A stretch of 64,000 bases of DNA from Agapanthus africanus (lineage: Eukaryota; Streptophyta; Magnoliopsida; Asparagales; Amaryllidaceae), in NCBI GenBank assembly GCA_030015575.1, contig JASDDO010000016.1, forward strand, positions 112,425,241 through 112,489,240. The letters run 5' to 3'. Positions 46,858 through 58,338 of the stretch are shown here, piece by piece. Numbering within the stretch: position 1 is the first letter of the stretch; every line of letters begins with the position of its first letter. Below the pieces are notes generated by a model. That model was not told where the DNA came from. It searched no databases and saw nothing but the letters and a program-made list of their open reading frames with translations. The translations under genes and the position numbers were made by a program.

Positions 46858-48965
46858 TGTTGGAGATAGTGCCCTCAGAGTCAATTATTGGATCACAGGC
46901 ACGTGATTGCAATGATTGAGGGAGGACCTATACCGGTAGGACAGTCTTACTCAAGATGATAGTATGCTATCTGGTTTATCTTTATCATCGTGTACTGCTT
47001 TAGGTGACCTTACGAGTCGCTATTGCACGTTGATAGAGCCCCTAGGATTCTTGCTTGACTGCCAGCAGTATAAGGGAGATCATATACGTGGGAGCTGGGG
47101 TCTATAAGCACATCCTTAAAAGGTCCCTAGTCGTGGGAGTTTCGAGACAGGGCATCGATACTCCAGAGTAGACTAGTGTATACAGTCGAGACCCCGACGA
47201 GGGGCGGTGGCTGGTCTCACAAGCCACTGGTGTCAGTTGGTTCACCTAAGATGTATACAGGTGCTCATTGGGTTATGAGTACATCGGACAGGACTCGCCG
47301 CGAACATGCTAGTTGGTATTATACCTGATGTCAGATAGCAGTTCCCTGGTGACATGTGTACAGGTTAGTTCATCGACCTGAGATCGTCATTTGTCTCGTG
47401 TGAGTTCCCACTGTGCTTTGATTACTACCCTACCACGCTCAAAGGAGACGTGCAAACAGGTTTTAGTTGGGTACAGTCCCGAGCCACATGGAGGCAGTGA
47501 GCGGATCTGCAGGGGTTCGTCTCTCCCGGTATTGGGGGTGAGATCGCGCTGTGTCTAGGAGAGCCAGTACATGAAAGTCATTGGCCAAGGCAGGAGATTT
47601 ACTGGTAGGTATTCCAGTAGTATCTCAGGGTGTTCTGGACTACACTCCGACATGACTTGTACCGCTTTTGGGGGTCTGACTTTTACCAACCCCCTAGGCC
47701 CGCCATGCGATACTCATAGACGAACGGACCGGACTGTACAAATATTGTCACTGACAGGCTCAGTAGGGTGTCAGGATGAGTTCGCTCATCGACGTCCCAT
47801 TTTGGTCAATACCTGGTAGCCCGTTACGTATAGGCTAATACCTCTGACGTGCTAGTGGTTAAATCCACAACCAAAGTATTGACGAGTCTTTAGAGTCCCC
47901 CACAGACCAGTTTTTCAAGTTTCGGGCGAAACGCTGTAAAGGCCGTATGGAGATATGGCAGGGTTCGATCAGATACGTGCGGTATTGCACGGATCGTGAT
48001 CGGACGGATAATACTAGCGGGCTTTGGTTTAAGCCGGATCCTAGTATTGTACAGTGTAGATTTTGTCTCTTTGCATTTATATTCAGTGGTAATACAAATG
48101 TGGGTATGTATATACATTCGCGGGGTTTTCCTGTAATTTATTACGGGATCAGTTTTCTGAAGTTGCCAGTTTGTATTCCGTTCGGGCCAGTTTTCCTTTG
48201 TTCCTTCACGGCCGGATTTTTCCGATGGAGGGGGCTAATTTGCAATTATGCAAATTAGTATTTGTGGAGGGAGTCCTTTGTAAATTGGTGGCATCATGAT
48301 GGTTTTGGCATAATGAGATTCCTTTTGCATCACTTATCTTGCATTTATGGTGATGGATTGTGATTGGATTAGATTTGAAATTGGTGTGACCATTTTCTTC
48401 ACTTAATAATACATTTTCTTCTCTTGGATACTTGATCAATTTCTATTCACCATATTAGAGAGGGGCCAGCCACATTCTTGATGAGAGAGGGTTCGTTTTT
48501 ATGGGAGGGAAAAACATACATATCATTCTTCGCTTGCTAAAATTTTCTAGCCCCTCTCCAAAGTTCTTCTTCACCTCCATCATCTCTATGGAAACTTCAC
48601 CCCATGAGAAATACCTCTCTACACTTGCCTACAGCATTTCTTGGGCACATCGGCTCGCCAACTTCGTGCCCGAGTTGCCTCGGTCCAGAGGTGGGAGCCC
48701 GTAAAAGAACCCGGCGTTGTGGTGCCCGTTTCGACGAGGAGGTGACGACCGGAGATTCCGCGAGAAGATCGGAGTGGAAGAGAAGACCGAAGGACACATA
48801 TCGCTTGGTATAGCTTCTCTAGTCTTATTCTAGTTTGCCAGAGTTAGGTTAATGGCATGATCCGGGATTTTTAGTGCGTGGTGGTGCCGGTTCTAGTTTT
48901 TAGAAAAGTTTCATTTCCGCATTCCGGCGTCGGATTGACGGCCGGGGCGCCGCCGTGTACTTACA
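46858..48965 (+). repeat. 5' LTR of element C
   Basis: This LTR is 2108 bp from TGTTGGAGATAG to TACTTACA. The first 1.2 kb match the A LTRs closely. The part from about 48060 to 48480 is unlike A. TATAAG lies at 47103-47108. Confidence 0.92.
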
Positions 48966-48966
48966 C

Positions 48967-48980
48967 TGGTATCAGAGCCA
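48967..48980 (+). other. Primer-binding site of element C
   Basis: TGGTATCAGAGCCA lies one base after the LTR and matches 14 nt of the initiator Met-tRNA complement. Confidence 0.92.
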
Positions 48981-51270
48981 GGCCATTAACCTAGTCTAGC
49001 TTGCTCTAACGTGTTTAAAAGTTTGATCGATCGGATTTTCCAAAAACCACATTTCCATGTCGCACTTTCTGTCGAATTTTTCTGTGCTCTGAAAATTATT
49101 TGGTACATTGGAAAATTACGTGCAGGGTATTTGATGAATTCTGTGAAAATTTAGTACGCTGATGTTACTGTAGCGCAGCGGTTTAGCGGCCAAAACCACG
49201 TTTTGGCCGCGGAACCGCCGTCGTTTTGTGGCCAAACCGTACTAAATTTCTACGGTGGTTTACTGACATGGAAATAGGGTTTCTGGTATATTATTTTTGG
49301 GCCCAGATGTTTTTGAGTGCTACAGTTGTGCTTGGGGCCCACTTCGGAAAATTCAGTCGATCGAAAATTTGAAACATGTTAGTTCACAATATTTACATTA
49401 TATCTGCGACCGTGAATGTCATTTGATCGGTAAATCCTGTCTATCTGCTATAGCCCTTTTAGACGGATTTGCGAACGTGACATTCACGTTGATGTTCTGT
49501 GTTGTGTTGTGATGTTGTGGATTGGTCATGGAGGATAGCCTGGATGCAATGTTAGTACAGTTTGGTTTATTATGTACATTTGATATTGCGGGACGAGCGT
49601 CTGACATGTGGACTGCCGTCACCGCCTGTTTGTATATTATTCTTTTGGGGCACGACTGGGCTGAGGTCGATGTACCCGTTGTATGTATATTTTACTTTCT
49701 GTACTAGGATTATCCCGCGGTGGGGTGCACGGATAGCCGGGTTCTAGAGGGCAACGGGCCCGCATCTCATGGCTTTGAGACGGAGGGGGCTTCACTCTAG
49801 AATTGGCGGGCTATTCGCCGCACTCGTAGGGGGTATAGGCTGACCCAGGAGGGGTGCCCAAGTTACCGGATTCCGTAAAGTGCTGGGTGGTCCATTCACG
49901 TTGCTGAAGGGGGCTGCCTCGCTTCAGGTTTTGGCGGGTGACTTGCCGCGCCCGTAGGGGTCTAGGATTTTCATTGCACAGGCTCTCCAGACGACCAGGG
50001 AACGTCGAGTTTTCAGTAGCGGCTCTATGAAACCCGGGGATCCCAGATATCTGTATTGTTCTATGATGCTGGTTACATTTCTGTGATGTTGCATTTTATC
50101 ACGCCTTGAGCGATATTATATATTGATATATATACTAGTAGATGTTGTATATGTTTTGCATCCGCGCTAGTCCAGTCCCCGCTCTGTCGTTAGTTAAGTA
50201 ACCTAACGGGTGATGACGGGACCCAGTGGCGAATGCGTATGGCATATACGTACATCATTATTTTCGTTCTTTATTGGTATGATCAATTGATGGGACTGCG
50301 TTGATTCGGATCAATGAAAGCTAAAAAATCCTATTCTGATGTTGTTGGAACACTTTTCAAAAAGCTGTTATTGCAAGGACGTTCACTTTTGTTTTGCACA
50401 GTGGTATTTGGTTATGAATATCCAGCTCCCCAGTCTACGAGGCAAGGGCCGAGATCCCTTCACCGGGAGTGACCCCTTGGACAGAAGTTTGCGTCAGGGC
50501 AATAAGTTCACTATAGCCGATTACTTTTGCTTTGCATCGTGGTATCCAGTTGGAATATCCTGCACCTCATTCTACGGGGAAAGAGCCGAGATCCCTTCAC
50601 CGGGAGTGACCTCTTTAGCAAAGGTTTTCGCCACTATATTTTAAAAAAAGCTATCCAGTTCCTTCAACGATATCAAGTTCATTACATTAAAGGTTTTCGC
50701 CAGAAACCATTCGTAGCCCTCCGTCGTTTCATATGGATAGTCAATAAGTATTCAAGCTGTGTATGTTGGCCAAAGTCAAGGAACAGTGATTGGTAGCTAT
50801 TGGGTATTCATAGGCAGAATAGATAGATGCGTTGGTTTGGGACAGTCGTACTACTATTTTGGCCAAAGTCAAGGGTATATACGGGTGGGTTCAAATTAAC
50901 CTGGAGAATGACGGGTAAAACTTGACATGTGACTTATAATATGTTGGCCAAAGTCAAGGACATAAGAGCATGGGGTAAAAATCACATCGGGAGTTTCTAA
51001 AGAAACTGAAACTTGCCAGATATGCGCATACCTTCTGGAGTGTGATAACGTGAGCGGATTCTGTAACGTTATCATGCGATGATACTTGGATCCCGATTCC
51101 CACTGATGAGTTGGTTTACTCCTCGGGTGATCCCGACTAATTCTTCTTTCAGGTTTGGGGAAGAATTTGACGTTACAGTGGGAGGTTTCCTGATTAGATA
51201 AAGTGATAGCCATTCTGATCTAGGTTAGAGTGCACGCTGAGTGTTTCTTTTCTCTCTCTCTTTGGCAGCG
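48981..51270 (+). other. Untranslated leader of element C
   Basis: It is co-linear with the A leader. It carries a GC-rich hairpin (49178-49218), conserved box (50173-50240), AT-rich hairpin (50298-50317, one end pair lost), two GCCGAGATCC boxes (50448-50474, 50585-50611) and three tetraloop hairpins (50766-50779, 50859-50872, 50944-50957), including the one deleted in A. Confidence 0.8.
49147..49249 (+). other. Two-layer inverted repeat in C leader
   Basis: The inner hairpin has arms 49178-49196 and 49200-49218 with 18 of 19 pairs (one G-U) around CAC, 198 nt after the primer site. An outer 12-bp perfect inverted repeat, AAATTTAGTACG (49147-49158) and CGTACTAAATTT (49238-49249), encloses it. 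Confidence 0.75.
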
Positions 51271-51354
51271 ACCATGACTAGACCCTTGACTATGACTCAG
51301 TGACCAAGATTAACCGAACCTTCTTATAAGACTGGCTTTTGGATTGTCAGAGTT

Positions 51355-52150
51355 GCAAACCTCACTGCCACTCCTACTTTTACCCTTTTCTCCAGGACAC
51401 CCCGTATTACTACGAATGTCCACTTCCATTGGACGAAACCATCGTATGGTTATATACGAACTCGAAGTAATTTATTCGAGGATGGTTTCCGGTTCTGGAG
51501 AAAACGAATAGGACTATTTAGTTGTCTTTTCCTTTTTCCTTCTCTCAGGTTGCGAGTACTCCTTGGTTTAGGAGATAGTACACTTATTACGCAAATTTTA
51601 TAGTCTTCTTCCAAGCCTTAGGCTGGTGCCGAATGGTGGGGAATGAAGAAAACTAATTAGCATAACGATGGTGTACAGAAGGTATTAAGAAAAGACATAT
51701 CAAGGGATTAGTAAGAGGGCAAAGTAAATTGCGACTGCTATTCACGACCAAACCAAGTATTTCTTCGCCAATCCTAAATCACCTTTGTATTTCTCCAGGA
51801 CACTCCGTATCACTACGAAGATCCACAGTTATTTGGATATTCCATCGTATGGTTATATACGAACTCGAAAGGAACTTGTTCCAGTTCGGGAATGGATTCT
51901 GGTTCAGGAGAAATAGGAATAAGGTTTATTCGGTTGTCTTTTATCTTCACCTTCTCTCGCGTTGCGAGTGCTCCTAGGATTAGGACAGTACACCCATTAT
52001 GCTTATTGGATAGTCTTCTTCCAAACCATAGGCTGGTGTCGAACGGTAGGGAAGGAAGAAAACCATTTAGCCTAAGAGGGTGTACAGAAGGTAATGACTA
52101 TAGACATATAAAGGGATTTGGAGAGGTGGTAAAGAAATATACGGTTACAG
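51355..52150 (+). repeat. Tandem duplication of about 400 bp in the interior of C
   Basis: It has the same two-unit organisation as 6140-6935 in A, with units of about 51355-51765 and 51766-52150. Confidence 0.8.
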
Positions 52151-53093
52151 TGGTGAATCTGGATAATGGAAGAGGCATTACTAGGAATACCCGGATACCC
52201 CATCGAAACATTTCAATGTTTCAGTTTCACTGTGTACTGTTAAAAGAAAACTGATTTCCCAATTTGACCCTTGCACCAGGGTATGTATTTACCAGGTATG
52301 ATTCTCACATCTGTATGGTTTTACAGATGATGAGTGGGAGTAAATTATTGGGAATTAGGTGATCATCCTCATTATATCGGGTATCGTTGTAATTGGTGAT
52401 ATTTGAGGAAGTCACCTGGGTTGTTTGCCGGACGGCAAATATTTGGTTTTGAATATCCATTGTTATGCACCAATTTCAAATTGATATATCTGTACGTTTA
52501 TTTTTATAGAGTGAGATATACCTTTTTGAAATTATGTCTATGACATTTACCTATATCAGTGGATGGTTAGGTAAGGAGCATTAAACAGCGGTGTAATTCT
52601 TCTTAACCATAAGTACAGTTTTCAACCTATGACATATAGGGAATGAGTTATTAGACTCAAGTGACTTATACAGAGTATTGTATGTTGTCCAGTGTCCATT
52701 AGGACAGAGGGGATGGTCCTCGTACTATATTCGGTTTACTTATGACTTCTCTAGTTTTTAGACAAGTGTTTCGTAGAAACATAGGGTCCAAGTTTTGAGA
52801 AGTTATAGGTATAAGAGTAAAGTAGAGAACCAGGTATTGCAAGTATCGGGATTCTTCAAAGTCATCGAAAATTTAGATACTTGTGTGTGGTATTCAGTTA
52901 ATAGTAATGATTAAGAGAACTTGCATCTCTTTCAGGTTACTCATAAATGGAAGTACTCTTAAGCTGAGTAACGCTGATTGGCCTCTCTCCATTTACTTGA
53001 CATGCACTGGAGACAGCTGCATGATTTGAATCTGGCTCAATTAAATCAGTGCCTCTGTTTCTGTATTGGATATAGAACAGTTCATATCTTAAC
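52151..53093 (+). pseudogene. Conserved non-coding interior and pol remnant of C
   Basis: Bases 52151-52935 match 6936-7735 of A. From 52936 the sequence resembles the integrase end of Z and B but carries the same derived changes as A around the 'cctctgtttct' segment. It ends at the G insertion. Confidence 0.8.
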
Positions 53094-56000
53094 TGTCACG
53101 TCCCGAAAGTACGGAATATGACCGGCACTTAAACTACGAACGTCTCGAGGCATACGTAATCTAAGTAAGCCGAAAACCCAGAAATCCAAACCAAGAAAGG
53201 TAGTAGAGTGAAGGAAAACCAATTTAAAACAAGTAGTTTAAATAGCATAAGCCAAATTATGCGTTTTTTTTTTTAAAAAAACATCAAATATTTCCCGAAA
53301 ATTTCGTTAGAGTCTCCTTTGTAAATACTGGCCCCCAAATATGATACAACATGAATAGTATACGAAATCAATAAAAAGGCATCCCCAAGCGGGAGCTAGC
53401 TCTTCGTCAATCGACGGTCACAACCACACAAGAAATATAATATACAACGCCAAGGGCGAGGATCAAAACTCAAAAGGAAACGCAAAACAACAAGAAATCT
53501 ACAGAAATACAACGCGCGACTCTAAGGTCGAAAGAATAACATCACTGGTCTCTATCTCAAAAATAAATACATGTTTGGTTGATGGAACTTCTAGATACAA
53601 CGGAATAATGATATACAAGATATATAATGGGGGTACGATACAAGTAAACCCACCTACTAGCAAATCACCCGAAGGAAACTATGCCCGCAAAGCCGTAATG
53701 AAACCTGTACGGTAAACCTGCAAGAAACTGGGGCACAACGGGGGTGAGTTGCCAACTCGTGAATAGAAAAACATCTACGAAAAGAAATCGCATAAATAAC
53801 GCAACCTAGGTCAAAGATCATAATATAACCTCAAATATATGTATAACATGCAACCTATAATAATGGCTAGGGTGATATCTAACCCGAGTGTAATCTCATG
53901 TGCCCGTGTCAGTGCCTCAGGTAGCTATATATCATATGAATGAGGTATGAATGCATGAAAACAGAATACATGTAAATGAAGAAACTGTTTTCATAATTTA
54001 GTGAGATTTCCTTTGTATTTTTAAAATGAGGTATCATAAATGAAATCAGCATCAACAGTTTCTAGCATCGACACAAAACATAAATCTCAATATCTCAAAA
54101 TCTCAGGCTCAGGCTATCCGGACTGGCCTGTATCATCAAATCTCAGTACCTCAATATCTCGAAATCTCAATGTCTCAATCTCAATATCTAGGGCGCCGTC
54201 GGTCCAGACCGGCCCCTACCATCCATCTCAAGACCACGACGGTATCCCCCGGATATCCGACGCGTCGGGTAATATCACCGGTCGGTAGTGCTCCCCTGCC
54301 AGGCTCAACGTCAACAACACGATCCTCTTGCCCTGGGGTACCGCACCGGGCCCACCATGTACCCGAAACGGTTCCTCCACTCCTCGAATCGGGTCTCGAA
54401 ATCAATCAGCAAACTCATGGTGGACAACTCATACATCATGGGAAAACCGCACTTTTTATTTTAAAAGAGAGAAAAGGTTTATTTATGTTTTTGCGGTTTT
54501 CCTCCAAATCCAAGAAATCTCATGAAATCCGAATCCAAGTTATCAATAGCTTGTAAACAGTGAATATAGGCATGAGAATCCATGAATACGGTATAACAAT
54601 GAATAACAGTATACATGAAGTGACAAGTAATAGCTGCAATGTTTAAACTAGCATATAATGCAAGCAACTAATCATTATGTCAAAACTACTAGTTAACAAG
54701 CTACATTAGGCGATAATATTTTCTAAGGTGTGCGTGACATGGCAATTACCGATGAAGATGTGTGTGAGCCGGCAAGCAAGTGTACGTGGTACATACGCAT
54801 CATCGGTAATGGTGCTGGTGTCCTAACAGTATAATATCGACAATGCAATAAGAAATTATAATATAAGTATGCGATGTGGAGCGAACATTAATAATGAGCG
54901 GGAGCTAAATACTAAACACAACGATAACTAATCTGCAATACCCTAATATAAATCCTACAAATGGTGCCTTTCGAAATAACACGAATCATGGGGTTTTGAA
55001 AATAGGGGCTACGGCGTTTTTATGAAAAGATACGTCTTTTGAAATATCTGTAGGATCCCTTGGGCTGTCTTTTAAAATACCCACGATTCGTTAGTTTTTG
55101 AAATAGGTAAGAATCGAATCTAATCTAACAACTAAACTAAACTAAAGGACTAAGTTAACAAGCTGGACTGCAGGTAAGGAAACCGCCTAATATCTGAGTC
55201 GATAAATATACATACCTGTATATATATATTAGTCGGTGATCCCGCCTCAATAATATCATATCCGATACCATATCTATAACCAGACATCCAAAGTCAAGAG
55301 TGCGGATCAATCATCAAAATATAGCTCGTACGTAAATCCGTCGTACGGCATCCCTAAATCTGGGTACGGGTCAATATCACATTCATCATACTATTCACCT
55401 GGTATCCTCTTTATCAAATATCATGATTGGGGTACTGATCTACGTCTAGTACAATACTGATACCACCTAAGTATGCATGGACGTGTGTGAAACACTACGT
55501 CAAGGACCCGCTACAACGTCATGTCGTATTTCAAATACGAATCCTGCCATATCACCGAATTCACAACCTCAATACAAATCTCATCGACTCATCTCAAACC
55601 CAAGTATCATCCTCAAATCCGTATGTGAACACATAGTCCCATACCCATGTGTACACATAACTATATATTCCCGTATAAGCACGAATGAAAGAAGAAAGTA
55701 TGCAAGTATGGGTTGGTGTGTGCATGTGTGGTGCGACCGCTACTCTAGGGTTTCGCGACACTAAATATCCAAGAACACCAAATATCCATATTATCATCAA
55801 TATACTCAAGCAATATATAAACAATATATATATGTGTGTATACGTATTCATATACATCACCACGAACTGCGGGGGTGCTATACGCCATCCACCCGACTTC
55901 TCCCCGTAGATATAAATCTATTCACCTGGTCCTCGCTCGCCGGTGCCGACGTCGCCACGCGCTTGCTTGTCGTCTCGAAGTCCACATGGGTACCTACATA

Positions 56001-57683
56001 TCATAACGCACCGTATCGCATTATAATCCGACTCATGACCAAAACGACACACGAAACCCACATAGGTCAAAACCTATGGTTGCTTTCACAAATCGACCCA
56101 AAAACCCTCGACGTCGGCGTACAAACGCCAAACCATCGAGAAAGCTCCCAAAACACTCATTTGTACAATTACAAGCACTAATTATAATACAAAATAGCTT
56201 AAAATTCACAAAAAATCCCAATTTCACTTAAAAAGTCATTTTCCCGAAAATCTAGCAAGCACAAATCACCGTTTTAGTACAAAACTCGATGTATAAACGA
56301 ATCTAGCGGCCACAATATTCACTAAATATCTTAAATAAGTCATAAAAAACAATTCCCATAATTTAATCTCATTAAATTCCAAAAACCCTAAAATTCTAGT
56401 TCACAAAATACCTAAATTTTAACAATTTTATAGCAAAAATACACAAACTACAATATAGCTTGGATTTTCATGAACTAAAGCATTAAACTACACTTTAAAA
56501 TGTTAATAATGCCATGAATACCCTAATTAGATTTTTATCTCCATTAGTTAATCAAATTCCAAAACCTAGTTTGCTGAAAAACTTGATTTGGACAAATTAA
56601 TAATGCAACAATTTACATAATAGCAACTAGATTAGGTTTTCCATGCCCTCACATGCCAAAATTCACTTTGTAAACTTAAACAAGTGACAATAAACATATT
56701 TGAATTCAAACCTTAACTCATAACTTTTACATCATGCACTTAAAACCAATTGAAAACATATTTAAACCTAATTAAACACCTAATTAAGCTAACATGAAAC
56801 AATTACAACACATTAAGCAAAAGGTTAGAATTTATACCCAAATAATTTGAAGCTCCCACAAGCACACTTAGCCTCCCAAATTGAAATCTTAATCCCTAGA
56901 TCGCTAAAGTAGCCAAGGAGAAATGGGTAGGAGGTGGATTTTGATTTTGGTTTGATTTTGTGTGTTTTTCTTTGGATTTTCTTTGATGGAAACAAAGAGA
57001 AGAGAAGAGGGGAAAGGGGCTGTTGGGGGGTTGCAGGTTTCTGCCAGAAGTGTGGGGGATTGGGTGAGGGAGGAGAGAGAGTGAGGTCGAGAAAGTTAGA
57101 TCAAGTCAAAGTCCACTCAAATTCTATCATTTTCTATTCTTTTCTTTTCTTTTCCTTTCTTTTCTTAACATGAAATTCAAGTGGGGAAATTGATGGGGGC
57201 TGCTGAATTCAGCCAAGAGAAGAAATAAATGGGGGGGTGTGAGTGTGGGTATGGGTGTGGGTGTGGGGTGATGGAAAATGATAAATACAATACCCCAAAC
57301 AACCATTTACACTAAAAAAAAGCCTTTTTCCTTCAATAATTTCTAAACCGTTTTGGCAAACGATTTCGTTTCAAAAACCACATGATAAATTTTTTTTTAA
57401 TGTTTTATGATGCACAAAATTTGTTTCAACTCATTCCAATTTGTAATTTTCCCTAATTAAATATATTAGTGACGGCTTAAAATAATAATAAAATAATTTT
57501 TTTTTTAGAAAATTTGAAATTTCACCAGTGGCTCAATAAACACCAAATACTAGCAATTACATAGCTAGAATATGTATATTTAATTTTTATAATATGATAT
57601 TTGTAATTTGACTTTTTACAGAAAACCCCTTTATTTTACCGATTTTTCCGAAATTTCACCGAAACGATTTTCAAAACGCTACA
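53094..57683 (-). repeat. 3' LTR of gypsy element G (4590 bp)
   Basis: The LTR starts TGTCACGTCCCGAAAG and ends AACGCTACA on the plus strand, so in sense it runs TGTAGCG...GTGACA. It is near-identical to 60684-64000 over the overlap, with small indels. It contains an ATCTCA-like repeat (54080-54190) and no coding frame. The bases left of it (TTAAC, 53089-53093) are a candidate target duplication. Confidence 0.93.
54080..54190. repeat. Degenerate ATCTCA repeat in the 3' LTR of G
   Basis: Short units of the form ATCTCA or ATGTCTCA follow each other irregularly. The same array is at about 61664-61774 in the 5' LTR. Confidence 0.7.
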
Positions 57684-57696
57684 ATCTTCCCCCATT
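57684..57696 (-). other. Polypurine tract of element G
   Basis: ATCTTCCCCCATT on the plus strand is AATGGGGGAAGAT in sense, directly before the LTR start TGTAGCG. Confidence 0.85.
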
Positions 57697-58338
57697 AAAG
57701 AAATTCGGTCCCCGAATTTAAATTAAAACTCCCCCCAAATACTAAAACATCTAAGCAAAACCATCAAGTCGTCGGGGCTCCGAAATCGTAAATACATAAA
57801 ACAAATCGTAGCGAAACGCATGCGCATGAAAAATGAGCATAAAACTCAAAATCAAAACTCTGTCAAGCATCCCGCAATCATCGGAGTCAAGGTGAAGACA
57901 CGAATGCCAAATCTCAAGCAAGACCGATATGCTATAAATCGGAACTATACATGTAAATATCAGGAGGAAATGCATGCCAAATCCTTTAAGTTGCTGTGCA
58001 ATGCACATAACACTGCACAGTGGCGGACGCCTATCATAAGAAAATAACTATATACATATATAACTTTGTTTGAAATGTACGTTCCGCCGTTTTGGGAAAT
58101 AATTTAGAAGGGTTTTCCTTGTTTTAAACGTTTCGCGTCATATCAGACACGAAGGTAAATACTGAGACTATAGCTCGTTTTTTTGGAATTCCCTTCAATA
58201 GCTATCAATGCATGCAAAATACATTCAGGTACTGTCCTCTGACTAGTCCTGCTTAGTACGAAAACACATCGCAATTATCATAAAAAAACCGTACTGCTCT
58301 ATAAGAATCAATCCCAAAATACGCGTATGAATACTACA

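Larger units (their letters stand above)
46858..53093 (+). mobile_element. Copia element C, same non-autonomous family as A, cut by G
   Basis: C has 5' LTR 46858-48965, primer site 48967-48980, leader to about 51270, duplicated non-coding interior 51355-52150, conserved interior to 52935 and a short pol remnant 52936-53093. It then stops at the G LTR. It is co-linear with A (1845-8060). The candidate left target duplication is AAATA (46853-46857). The other end should lie beyond the window, to the right of G. Confidence 0.9.

Noticed and set aside
51892..52254. Open frames in the A/C interior as possible replacement gag
   Set aside because: The matching units in A and C, and the two tandem units, differ by frame-changing indels, so protein selection is unlikely.
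54170..54556. Open frames in the G LTR that recur in its second copy
   Set aside because: Recurrence reflects the duplicated LTR. Frames differ in length between copies and show no domain.
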